Assembly: GCF_026342735.1 (NCBI RefSeq)
Contig: NZ_JAPEMM010000001.1
Coordinates: forward strand, 5,270,001 to 5,334,000
Source: Streptomyces sp. NBC_00193
GTDB lineage: Bacteria > Actinomycetota > Actinomycetes > Streptomycetales > Streptomycetaceae
Direction of reading: 5' to 3'
Length of the DNA: 64,000 bases
This document shows, in pieces, positions 36,489 to 44,507 of the stretch (its first letter is position 1; the number at the start of each line of letters is the position of its first letter). Both the position numbers and the translations under genes were made by a program. Below the pieces are notes generated by a model. The model saw nothing but the letters and a program-made list of their open reading frames with translations. It searched no databases and was not told the DNA's origin.

Positions 36489-37355
36489 ATGAGTACGTCC
36501 ACACCGCACGGCGGGGTCCTGACCGCGCCCGACCGCGACCCGGCACCGCCACGGCGGCGCCGCGGAACGGTCCTCGCCGCCGCCCTGTGCGGCCTCCTCG
36601 GCATCGGTCTCACCGGTGCGGCCGGATACAAGGCCGTCACCGACCACCGGGCCGCACAGCGGACCCTGACCCCCGAAGCCGCCTACCGCAAGGCCGCGTC
36701 CCTCTGGCACAGCACCCCCGTGGACACCCTGTTCCCGCCCGTCCTCGACGGCCAGGGCGCCGGGCCGGGCGGCGCCGACCGCACGTGGACCCGGATAGCC
36801 CCCGCCGCCGACGCCGCCTGCACCGAGGCGCTCGCCGCCGACTGGCAGGCGCTGTTCGCCGCAACCGGGTGCACCCGCGTGCTCCGCGCGACCTACACCG
36901 ACGCCACCCGCAGCTCCCTCGTCACCGTCGGCATGGTCTTCACCCCCGCGGACGCCACCGTCATGGACTCGCTGCGCGGCCGCCTGACCGCCCCGACCGG
37001 CTACGGGTTCCCCGACAACCGCCGCGCCGCCTGGACCGCCTCCGTGCTCGCGGAGGCCCCGGTCGTCGTCTACGCCGTCTCCGCCTTCGCCGACGGCCGC
37101 CGCCTCGGTGCGCCCAGCCCCGCCGAGGACAAGATGGCCGAGGACGCCAGGGGACGCGTGGCCAAGGCGGGCCTCGGCCACGAGGCCAAGGCCGTCGCCG
37201 ACCTGATCGAACGGACCCTGCGCGGCCTCGCGGTCTCCCCGCAGGGCCGGCCGGTCCCGCAGACGTCACCGACGTCACCGACGTCACAAGATCCGCAGGC
37301 ATCGGACCCGCAGACACCACAGGCCCCGACGGCGACCCGGGAGGCCGCTCGATGA
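36489..37355 (+). CDS. Membrane-anchored hypothetical protein coupled to mycosin
   Basis: A 288-residue protein with a cytosolic Arg/Pro-rich start, one transmembrane segment (about residues 27-46, GTVLAAALCGLLGIGLTGAA) and an extracellular domain with two conserved-looking Cys residues (ADAACTEAL, AATGCTRVL). The C-terminal tail is Pro/Thr/Ser/Gln-rich, with a threefold TSP repeat. Its TGA stop overlaps the ATG of the mycosin gene (ATGA), so the two proteins are probably made together and may interact. TAAAGT at 36442-36447 is a possible -10 box. Confidence 0.75.
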   Translation: MSTSTPHGGVLTAPDRDPAPPRRRRGTVLAAALCGLLGIGLTGAAGYKAVTDHRAAQRTLTPEAAYRKAASLWHSTPVDTLFPPVLDGQGAGPGGADRTWTRIAPAADAACTEALAADWQALFAATGCTRVLRATYTDATRSSLVTVGMVFTPADATVMDSLRGRLTAPTGYGFPDNRRAAWTASVLAEAPVVVYAVSAFADGRRLGAPSPAEDKMAEDARGRVAKAGLGHEAKAVADLIERTLRGLAVSPQGRPVPQTSPTSPTSQDPQASDPQTPQAPTATREAAR

Positions 37356-38536
37356 CCCGCCGCGCCCTGCTCCCGGCCGCCCTCGCGCTCGGAGCCCTGT
37401 TCGTCGTCACCGCCGCGCCGCCGGCCGCCGCCGACGCCATCCGCGACCGCCAGTGGGGGCTGACGGCCCTGCGCGCCGAGGAGGCCTGGGGCACCACCAA
37501 GGGCGACGGGGTCACCGTGGCCGTCCTCGACACCGGGGTCGACCCGACCCACCCCGACCTGGTCGGCCAGGTCCTGGAGGGCGCCGACCTCGTCGGCATG
37601 GGCGCCGGACGCGGCGACGGGGCCTGGGCCCGCCACGGCACCGCCATGGCGGGGATCATCGCCGGGCACGGCCACGGCTCCCTCGGCCTCGGAGGCGTCC
37701 TCGGCATCGCCCCCCAGGCGAAGATCCTCCCGGTCCGGGTGATCCTGGAGGAGAAGGACCCCAAGCGGGACCAGGCCCGGGAGAACAAGGGCGGCGCCCT
37801 CGCCGAGGGCATCCGCTGGGCCGCCGACCACGGCGCCGACGTGATCAACCTCTCGCTCGGCGACGACAGCAGCTCCGCCCACCACGAGGCCGCCGAGGAC
37901 GAGGCCGTCCAGTACGCCCTGGGCAAGGGCGTGGTCGTCGTCGCCTCCGCAGGCAACGGCGGCGAGGACGGCGACCGCATCTCGTACCCGGCCGCCTACC
38001 CCGGGGTCATCGCCGTCACGGCCGTCGACCGCAAGAACAAGAAGGCGCCCTTCTCCACCCGCAACTGGTACGCCACCGTCAGCGCCCCGGGCGTCGACGT
38101 GGTCATCGCCGACCCCAACCGCTCCTACTACGAGGGCTGGGGCACCAGTGCCGCCTCCGCCTTCGTCTCCGGCGCCGTCGCCCTGCTCAAGGCCGCCCAC
38201 CCCGACCTGTCCCCGGCGCAGATCAAGAACCTGCTGGAGGACACCGCCTCCGGCTCCCCGCCCGGCGGCCGCGACGACTCCCGCGGCTTCGGCCTGGTGG
38301 ACCCGGCCGCCGCCCTGCAGGCCGCGGACGGGATGGCCCCCGAACCGGTGCTGCCCGTACCCGTCGCGGCCGCGAGCCCCTACTTCGGTGCCGGCCCCGA
38401 CCCGGTGCCCGCCCCCGGGCCCTGGGCCCGCTTCGGAGCCCCGGCGGGCGTGGCCGGCGGGCTGGTCCTGCTCGTGGCGGCCGGCGTACTGGCCCGGCGG
38501 CACCGGGCCGGACGGCAGGATCCCTACGCGGGATAG
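37352..38536 (+). CDS. Mycosin-type subtilisin-like protease (S8)
   Basis: A 394-residue membrane-tethered serine protease. Signal peptide at residues 1-28, catalytic Asp60 (AVLDTGVD), His95 (ARHGTAMAG), oxyanion Asn in SAGNGG and Ser266 (GTSAAS). A Pro/Ala-rich linker and a C-terminal transmembrane helix (GVAGGLVLLVAAGVL) end in basic residues, the mycosin (MycP) architecture of type VII secretion. No EccA-E, EsxA/B or other T7SS gene is in the window, so it is an orphan copy. Translationally coupled to the upstream gene. Confidence 0.9.
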   Translation: MTRRALLPAALALGALFVVTAAPPAAADAIRDRQWGLTALRAEEAWGTTKGDGVTVAVLDTGVDPTHPDLVGQVLEGADLVGMGAGRGDGAWARHGTAMAGIIAGHGHGSLGLGGVLGIAPQAKILPVRVILEEKDPKRDQARENKGGALAEGIRWAADHGADVINLSLGDDSSSAHHEAAEDEAVQYALGKGVVVVASAGNGGEDGDRISYPAAYPGVIAVTAVDRKNKKAPFSTRNWYATVSAPGVDVVIADPNRSYYEGWGTSAASAFVSGAVALLKAAHPDLSPAQIKNLLEDTASGSPPGGRDDSRGFGLVDPAAALQAADGMAPEPVLPVPVAAASPYFGAGPDPVPAPGPWARFGAPAGVAGGLVLLVAAGVLARRHRAGRQDPYAG

Positions 38537-38548
38537 GCTCGGGGAACT

Positions 38549-39289
38549 GTGGCGAACAAAAACATCCCCGACCCCGGTTTCTCCGACGACGACGGCTCCG
38601 CCGATCCCCGGCTGAGCGCGGCCCTGGCCGCCTGGGCCGTGGACAGAGCCAAGGAGCCGGAGGTACTGGCGGCCCTCAGGGACGCCCGCCTGCTGGTTCC
38701 CGTCGTCGCGGTCCTCGGCGAGGTCGAGACCGACCCCGAGACCGGACTCAAGCGCGAGAAGACCAGCGACATGGCCGTCCCGACCCTGCGGGCGGGGGAC
38801 CGGCGGGCCCTGCCCGCCTTCACCTCCATCGCCTCGCTGGCCCTGTGGGACCCGGCCGCCCGCCCGGTGGCGGTACCGCTGCACCAGGCGCTGGCCGCCG
38901 CCGCGCACGAGAAGGCCGACACCATCGTCCTCGACCTGTCCGGACCGGTCCCGTACCAGCTCGCGGGCCCCGCGCTGCTCGCGCTCGCCGAGGGCCGTAC
39001 GGACGCCGGTCCGCTCGCCGACCCCGCCGTGCGCGAGGCCGTACGGGCCGTCGTGACCGCAGAACCGGCCGTACTCGGCGCCCACCTGGGCCCGGGCGGC
39101 GCGGACGCCGACGGAACCCTGGCCATCGTGCTGGCGGCCGGCCCGCAGGCCGCGGCGGCGGCCCGCCGGGTGGCCGAGGCCCTGGCGGCCGACGAGACCC
39201 TGCGCGCACGCCTCGTGGGCGGACTGGACCTGGCGCTGCTCCCCGAGGGGGCCCCGGTCCCGCCGGGCGAGCCGCTCTTCACGCGCTGA
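38549..39289 (+). CDS. SseB-family protein
   Basis: A 246-residue cytosolic protein of the SseB N-terminal-domain family; DARLLVPVVAVLGE, DMAVPTLRAGDRRALPAFTS and VPLHQALAAAA are visible. TAGGCT at 38534-38539 ends 9 nt before GTG 38549, partly inside the mycosin stop region, suggesting its own promoter with a very short leader. Function unknown. Its 3' terminator has been split by the IS element. Confidence 0.8.
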   Translation: MANKNIPDPGFSDDDGSADPRLSAALAAWAVDRAKEPEVLAALRDARLLVPVVAVLGEVETDPETGLKREKTSDMAVPTLRAGDRRALPAFTSIASLALWDPAARPVAVPLHQALAAAAHEKADTIVLDLSGPVPYQLAGPALLALAEGRTDAGPLADPAVREAVRAVVTAEPAVLGAHLGPGGADADGTLAIVLAAGPQAAAAARRVAEALAADETLRARLVGGLDLALLPEGAPVPPGEPLFTR

Positions 39290-39395
39290 CCCCACGGGCC
39301 GACCCCACGGCTGACCCCACGCGCCGGCCCCCGGAACGCAGAAGGGCGCCTCCCGGCATCGGGACGCCGTTGGTTAATTCCGTCCCGCTGGATCT

Positions 39396-41039
39396 TTATC
39401 CAGTGGGGCGGAGTGCTGCGAAGGGGGGTGTCCGGGTCGGTGCGAGGGGGCGGCCGGTGAGCCAGGCGTCGAGCCGGGCGAAGTTCATGGCCGCTGCGGT
39501 CAGCTGGTGCTGCAGCCGGGTCTTCACGAGGCCGCGGTAGCGGGCTCTGCGCAGGCCGAAGGCATGCACGCCTTGGGCGATGGTGCCTTCGACGCCCGCG
39601 CGGTGGCCGTAGCGGCGTTGCCACTCGGGGCTCTGCTGGTCGATCCGTGCCTGGGCCAGGGCCTCGTGTTCTCCACGAGGGCGGAATGTGATCTCGCGTT
39701 TCGGTGCCCGGGTGCACTGCGGCTTGGAAGGACAGGGGCGGCAGTCCGCCGGCGCGAAGCGGGCGTAGAAGACCGGGCCTTCGGTGCGGTGCGTCTGTCG
39801 GCCCCACTGCTTGCTGATCTTGCCGTTCGGGCAGATCGCCCGCTGGTTGTCCCAGTCGACGGTGAAGGCGTCGATGGAGAAGCCGGTGCCGGCTTTCGCC
39901 TGCCAGCCGGTGTTCGTCTTCACCGGTCCGACCAGGTTGATGCCGTGGTCGTGCAGTGCGGTCGCCAGGTTGTTGGCGTCGACGTATCCGGCGTCGACCA
40001 GATGAATGTCCGGGGTCCGGCCGCGGGCGGCGAGCTCGTTGTGGATGACCGGGGTCATTTCCATGTCGGATACCGACGCGACGGTGGTCTCGACGTTCGT
40101 GACCAGGTGCGGGGCGTCGGGTTCGCAGGTCTCGGTGAGGTGCACCTTGAACCCGTCCCAGGCCCGGTCGACCTTCGCCCCGGTGCGGGCGTCCAGGTCA
40201 TATGGGGTGCAGTAACGCATCCGGCCCGGCGGTAAGTTCTTCGGCTCCCGCCACTTCACGACGCCGTCGACATGCTGGAACTGCTGCACCCACACCCGGC
40301 GCAAAAGCTCCACCTGCGGCAGCATCCGCAGTGCGGGCGGTGCGGCCGGGGACCACAGGGCCGTCAGGAGGGTCATGCCGTCGGCGCCTGTCTGGTCTCC
40401 GTGCTCGATGCGGGCCGCCCACCGGCTGGGGAACAGGCGGTCCTCCGGGCGGGAGCTGTAGCGGTCGAACCACTCCGGCTCGACGAGGGCGGACAGCCAG
40501 TCACCGGCGGCCTGGGCGATCTCGTTCAGCGCGGCCCGCAGAGTCTCCACTACCTGTTCCAGGCGGTTCAGGGCGTGCGTCGCGGCGAGCACGTGAGTGG
40601 AGTCGGTGCGCTGGCGCCCAGCGGTCTTCAACAGCCCCGCACTGCCGGCAGCCTCCAGCACCGCGTCGAACACCGCCCGGCCTGCCTCGCCGTCAGCCAG
40701 CCGGGTGCGGAACTCGCTGAGTACGGAGAAGTCGAACCCGGTGTCGTCCAGCTCCAGGGCCAGGGCGAACTTCCAGTCGATGCGCGAGCGCACCGCGTGA
40801 GCTGCTTGCCGGTCCGTCAGCCCTTCCACGAACTGCAGAACCGACACCAGCGCGAGCCTCGCAGGCGAGAGCGCCGGACGCCCCCGGGACGGAAACAGGC
40901 CGGCGAAGTCCGCGTCCTGGAACACCGGCCCCAGCGTGTCCCGCAGCCGCATCGCCAGGCACCCCTTGGGAAACACCGCCCGCGCCAGCCGCTCAGTCCC
41001 GGCCGGGACCTCTCCCAAAGACACCCCACGCAACGACAC
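39396..41039 (-). CDS. IS1182-family transposase
   Basis: An intact 547-residue DDE transposase. The N-terminal region (FAGLFPSRGRPALSPARLAL...FVEGLTDRQAA) and the catalytic region with DSTHV, IHLVDAGYVDA and the CRPCPSKPQC zinc knuckle, followed by HRAGVEGTIAQGVHAFGLRRARYRG, are typical of IS1182. I chose GTG 41039 (VSLRGVSLGEVPAG) with a G-rich stretch upstream; the frame extends to GTG 41105, but that would translate through the 20-bp hairpin. No frameshift or stop is seen, so it may be active. Confidence 0.92.
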   Translation of the reverse strand: MSLRGVSLGEVPAGTERLARAVFPKGCLAMRLRDTLGPVFQDADFAGLFPSRGRPALSPARLALVSVLQFVEGLTDRQAAHAVRSRIDWKFALALELDDTGFDFSVLSEFRTRLADGEAGRAVFDAVLEAAGSAGLLKTAGRQRTDSTHVLAATHALNRLEQVVETLRAALNEIAQAAGDWLSALVEPEWFDRYSSRPEDRLFPSRWAARIEHGDQTGADGMTLLTALWSPAAPPALRMLPQVELLRRVWVQQFQHVDGVVKWREPKNLPPGRMRYCTPYDLDARTGAKVDRAWDGFKVHLTETCEPDAPHLVTNVETTVASVSDMEMTPVIHNELAARGRTPDIHLVDAGYVDANNLATALHDHGINLVGPVKTNTGWQAKAGTGFSIDAFTVDWDNQRAICPNGKISKQWGRQTHRTEGPVFYARFAPADCRPCPSKPQCTRAPKREITFRPRGEHEALAQARIDQQSPEWQRRYGHRAGVEGTIAQGVHAFGLRRARYRGLVKTRLQHQLTAAAMNFARLDAWLTGRPLAPTRTPPFAALRPTG

Positions 41040-41059
41040 CGCACCCCACCCCAAACAAA

Positions 41060-41102
41060 ACGTCGGTCCGTTCCACCTCAACGAGGTGGAACGGACCGAC
41101 GT
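41060..41102 (-). promoter_or_regulatory. Hairpin in the 5' leader of the transposase
   Basis: A perfect 20-bp stem (ACGTCGGTCCGTTCCACCTC and its complement) with a 3-nt loop lies between the right terminal repeat and the transposase start. Such a structure could block translation of read-through mRNA from flanking genes, or terminate it. Confidence 0.7.
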
Positions 41103-41172
41103 CACATATCAGGGCCAGCATTTACCAACAGCGTCCCGGCATCGGGAGGCGCCCTTCCTGCTGTTTCCGGAG

Positions 41173-41562
41173 TTACGCGTACACGGGACCCGTGAACTTC
41201 TCGCCCGGGCCCTGCCCCGGCTCGTCCTGCACCAGCGAGGCCTCGCGGAAGGCGAGCTGGAGGGACTTCAGGCCGTCGCGCAGCGGGGCGGCGTGGAAGG
41301 AGCTGATCTCGGTGGCGCTCGCGGTGACCAGCCCGGCCAGGGCGGTGATCAGCTTGCGGGCCTCGTCGAGGTCCTTGTACTCGGAGTCCGGCTTGTCCAG
41401 GCCCAGGTTGACCGCCGCCGCACTCAGCAGGTGGACGGCCACGGTGGTGATGACCTCGACGGCCGGCACGTCCGCGATGTCGCGGGTCAGGTCGTCGTAG
41501 TCGGGGGCTGCAGGAGATGCAGCGGATTCGGGCGTGGAACCGGAGGGTGTCGCGTCAGTCAT
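41173..41562 (-). CDS. DUF1844 family protein
   Basis: A 129-residue protein with an Ala/Pro/Ser-rich start and a helical DUF1844 domain (VEVITTVAVHLLSAAAVNLGL, DLDEARKLITALAGLV). Its function is unknown; in actinomycetes it is found next to infC, as here, divergently. ATG 41562 follows GTGGGG. Its own downstream terminator is disrupted by the IS element. Confidence 0.82.
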   Translation of the reverse strand: MTDATPSGSTPESAASPAAPDYDDLTRDIADVPAVEVITTVAVHLLSAAAVNLGLDKPDSEYKDLDEARKLITALAGLVTASATEISSFHAAPLRDGLKSLQLAFREASLVQDEPGQGPGEKFTGPVYA

Positions 41563-41605
41563 GTGCCCCACGATATGCCGTGCGGCGGGCTTGCAACGCG
41601 GGTGC

Positions 41606-41905
41606 TAGTATGTACTTCGACCGGCCGGACACTTATGTGCCCGGCCCACAAGTGGAGGCTCCGATTCTCCCACCCAGCCGCCCTCACGGGAGGCGGGTCA
41701 CCGGTCAGGTGGTATCCATCGTTCCGTACGGACGATGGAAAGCTGCCCGATTTTGCGCCCCGCGGTTCGCACGCGACGGTGCTCCGGTTGTATTGGAGCC
41801 CTCGTCTGTGCCCGGCGGGGCTTTTTTCATTCCCCGCCGCGGTCGGTCTGACGGAAAAACGTCAGCGGCTGCCCTCCAGGCAGCCGTGTGGTGCTACCGA
41901 GGAGG
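41606..41905 (+). promoter_or_regulatory. infC leader with terminator-like and alternative hairpins
   Basis: A 300-nt untranslated leader follows TAGTAT (41606-41611), a likely -10 box. It holds CCATCGT/ACGATGG (41716-41738), a stem AGCCC/GGGCT followed by TTTTTT (41797-41827), an overlapping perfect alternative stem CGGCGGGG/CCCCGCCG (41813-41839) that swallows the T-tract, CTGACG/CGTCAG (41848-41865) and GGCTGCC/GGCAGCC (41867-41885) just before the ribosome site GAGGAGG. Mutually exclusive stems around a T-tract suggest attenuation of the infC-rpmI-rplT operon, by analogy with L20 leaders of other bacteria. Confidence 0.6.
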
Positions 41906-41909
41906 ATCC

Positions 41910-42674
41910 ATCAGCACCGAGCCCCGCATCAACGACCGGATTCGCGTTCCCGAGGTACGACTCGTCGGCCCGAGTGGCGAGCAGGTCGGCATCGTGCCGC
42001 TTGCCAAGGCGCTTGAGCTCGCGCAGGAGTACGACCTCGACCTGGTCGAGGTCGCGGCGTCCGCACGCCCGCCGGTCTGCAAGCTCATGGACTACGGCAA
42101 GTTCAAGTACGAGTCGGCCATGAAGGCCCGTGAGGCGCGCAAGAACCAGGCGCACACGGTCATCAAGGAAATGAAGCTCCGGCCGAAGATCGACCCGCAC
42201 GACTATGACACCAAGAAGGGTCACGTCGTTCGGTTCCTCAAGCAGGGCGACAAGGTCAAGATCACGATCATGTTCCGTGGTCGCGAGCAGTCCAGGCCGG
42301 AACTCGGCTACCGACTGCTGCAGCGTCTCGCTTCGGACGTCGAGGAGCTCGGCTTCATCGAGTCGAACCCGAAGCAGGACGGCCGAAACATGATCATGGT
42401 TCTCGGTCCGCACAAGAAGAAGACCGAGGCGATGGCCGAAGCCCGCGAGGCGCAGGCCGCCCGCAAGGCCGAGCGCCAGGGTGTTGCGGTCAGCGACGAG
42501 AGTGGTGACGAGGCCCTGGCCGCCGACGCCGCGCTCGAGGCCGAGAACGCTGCACTCGAAGCCGAGGACGTGGACGCGGAGGACGCTTCCGACGAAGCGG
42601 ACGAGGCGACCGACGCGGCCGAGGCCGGCACCGACGAGGCAGCCGCCTCGGACGAGGCCTCTGCCCAGGCCTGA
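41910..42674 (+). CDS. infC: Translation initiation factor IF-3
   Basis: IF-3 of 254 residues if started at AUC 41910. The conserved core starts at once (STEPRINDRIRVPEVRLVG) and includes VCKLMDYGKFKYE and the C-terminal domain; about 65 extra residues form an acidic Ala/Glu/Asp tail. GAGGAGGA (41899-41906) is perfectly placed for the AUC, while the usual annotation GTG 41886 would translate the ribosome site itself (WCYRGGSI). E. coli infC uses AUU and Myxococcus an AUC start, so that IF-3 represses its own synthesis. rpmI and rplT follow. Confidence 0.93.
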   Translation: MSTEPRINDRIRVPEVRLVGPSGEQVGIVPLAKALELAQEYDLDLVEVAASARPPVCKLMDYGKFKYESAMKAREARKNQAHTVIKEMKLRPKIDPHDYDTKKGHVVRFLKQGDKVKITIMFRGREQSRPELGYRLLQRLASDVEELGFIESNPKQDGRNMIMVLGPHKKKTEAMAEAREAQAARKAERQGVAVSDESGDEALAADAALEAENAALEAEDVDAEDASDEADEATDAAEAGTDEAAASDEASAQA

Positions 42675-42778
42675 TTCCGAGGCAGCCCGTCTCGGATCAC
42701 CGATACAACATGACGCTCCCGCGAGCCGGCCCCCACCAGGGCCGGTGGGGGCGCCACCGACGAGGAGATAACGGCGCT

Positions 42779-42973
42779 ATGCCGAAGAACAAGACGCACT
42801 CCGGGACCAAGAAGCGCTTCAAGATCACCGGCTCCGGCAAGGTGCTCCGCGAGCGCGCCGGCAAGCGCCACCTGCTCGAGCACAAGTCGTCCCGTGTCAC
42901 CCGCCGCCTGACCGGCACCGCGGAGATGGCCCCCGGCGACGCCGCGAAGATCAAGAAGCTTCTCGGCAAGTGA
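42779..42973 (+). CDS. rpmI: Ribosomal protein bL35
   Basis: A 64-residue 50S subunit protein, MPKNKTHSGTKKRFKITGSG at the start and KIKKLLGK at the end, full length for the family. ATG 42779 has GAGGAG at 42762-42767. It is the middle gene of the conserved infC-rpmI-rplT operon, 104 nt after infC. Confidence 0.97.
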   Translation: MPKNKTHSGTKKRFKITGSGKVLRERAGKRHLLEHKSSRVTRRLTGTAEMAPGDAAKIKKLLGK

Positions 42974-43076
42974 CGTCCTCCGCTCCCCTTCCGGGAGCGG
43001 GAGCACGTCAAGACCGGGACCCCATCGAATTCGGGCCGTGTGAAGTCATCCACGGCCCCGCTACAAGGAGTACAAA

Positions 43077-43463
43077 GTGGCACGCGTCAAGCGGGCAGTA
43101 AACGCGCACAAGAAGCGCCGGGCAATCCTCGAGGCGGCCAAGGGCTACCGCGGTCAGCGTTCGCGCCTGTACCGCAAGGCCAAGGAGCAGGTCACCCACT
43201 CCCTGGTCTACAACTTCAACGACCGCAAGAAGCGCAAGGGTGACTTCCGTCGCCTCTGGATCCAGCGCATCAACGCGGCTGCCCGTCAGAACGGCATGAC
43301 GTACAACCGCCTCATCCAGGGTCTGAACGCCGCCAACATCGAGGTGGACCGCAAGATCCTCGCCGAGCTGGCCGTCAACGACGCCAACGCGTTCGCCGCG
43401 CTGGTCGAGGTCGCGCAGAAGGCCCTCCCGGCCGACGTCAACGCCCCGAAGGTCGCTGCCTAA
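43077..43463 (+). CDS. rplT: Ribosomal protein bL20
   Basis: A 128-residue 50S assembly protein that binds 23S rRNA; ARVKRAVNAHKKRRAILEAA and GYRGQRSRLYRKAKEQV are the signature. GTG 43077 follows AAGGAG (43065-43070). In other bacteria L20 feeds back on the operon leader, which is relevant to the structures before infC. A strong terminator follows at 43494. Confidence 0.97.
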   Translation: MARVKRAVNAHKKRRAILEAAKGYRGQRSRLYRKAKEQVTHSLVYNFNDRKKRKGDFRRLWIQRINAAARQNGMTYNRLIQGLNAANIEVDRKILAELAVNDANAFAALVEVAQKALPADVNAPKVAA

Positions 43464-43493
43464 GCAGCACGCCCTCAAGGCTGCAGTAACTTG

Positions 43494-43527
43494 CCCGGAC
43501 CCGCAGGCCTCGCGCCTGCGGGTCCGG
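43494..43527 (+). terminator. Terminator after rplT
   Basis: CCGGACCCGCAGGC and GCCTGCGGGTCCGG form a perfect 14-bp stem with a 5-nt loop, 31 nt after the rplT stop codon. No T-tract follows. Confidence 0.85.
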
Positions 43528-43590
43528 TGCGTTGAGCACCGAGTTCGACCGAGTTCCACCCGCTGTACGTACGGAAGCGAGCCGACCGCC

Positions 43591-44451
<861 letters not shown>

Positions 44452-44507
44452 TAATGTGGCGGCCCGGGGGGCCCACTGTGGTACTCGGAGATGTGGGGTA
44501 CGGGGAC

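Larger units (their letters stand above)
39365..41133 (-). mobile_element. IS1182-family insertion sequence, apparently intact
   Basis: A 1769-bp element. Left end CGCCGTTGGTTAAT and, reading inward, right end CGCTGTTGGTAAAT are imperfect terminal inverted repeats (12 of 14). The 14-bp TCCCGGCATCGGGA is duplicated at 39351-39364 and 41134-41147 and is itself the apex of a terminator hairpin. One intact transposase gene fills the element; hairpins lie over its stop codon (39384-39407) and upstream of its start (41060-41102). Confidence 0.9.
39341..41157. other. Terminator hairpin interrupted by the IS element
   Basis: Outside the IS, GAAGGGCGCCTCCCG and CGGGAGGCGCCCTTC would form a perfect 15-bp stem with a GCAT loop, once the duplicated 14 bases are collapsed. 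The hairpin stood between the convergent SseB and DUF1844 genes. Its two halves are now at 39341-39364 and 41134-41157. Confidence 0.85.

Noticed and set aside
37262..37291. Threefold ACGTCACCG repeat, considered as a regulatory iteron
   Set aside because: It lies in frame inside a Pro/Thr/Ser-rich coding tail (TSPTSPTSQ) and is best explained as protein repeat.
39300..39340. Tandem CTGACCCCACG-like repeats after the SseB gene
   Set aside because: Three loose copies of GACCCCACG occur, but they are short, imperfect and without context.
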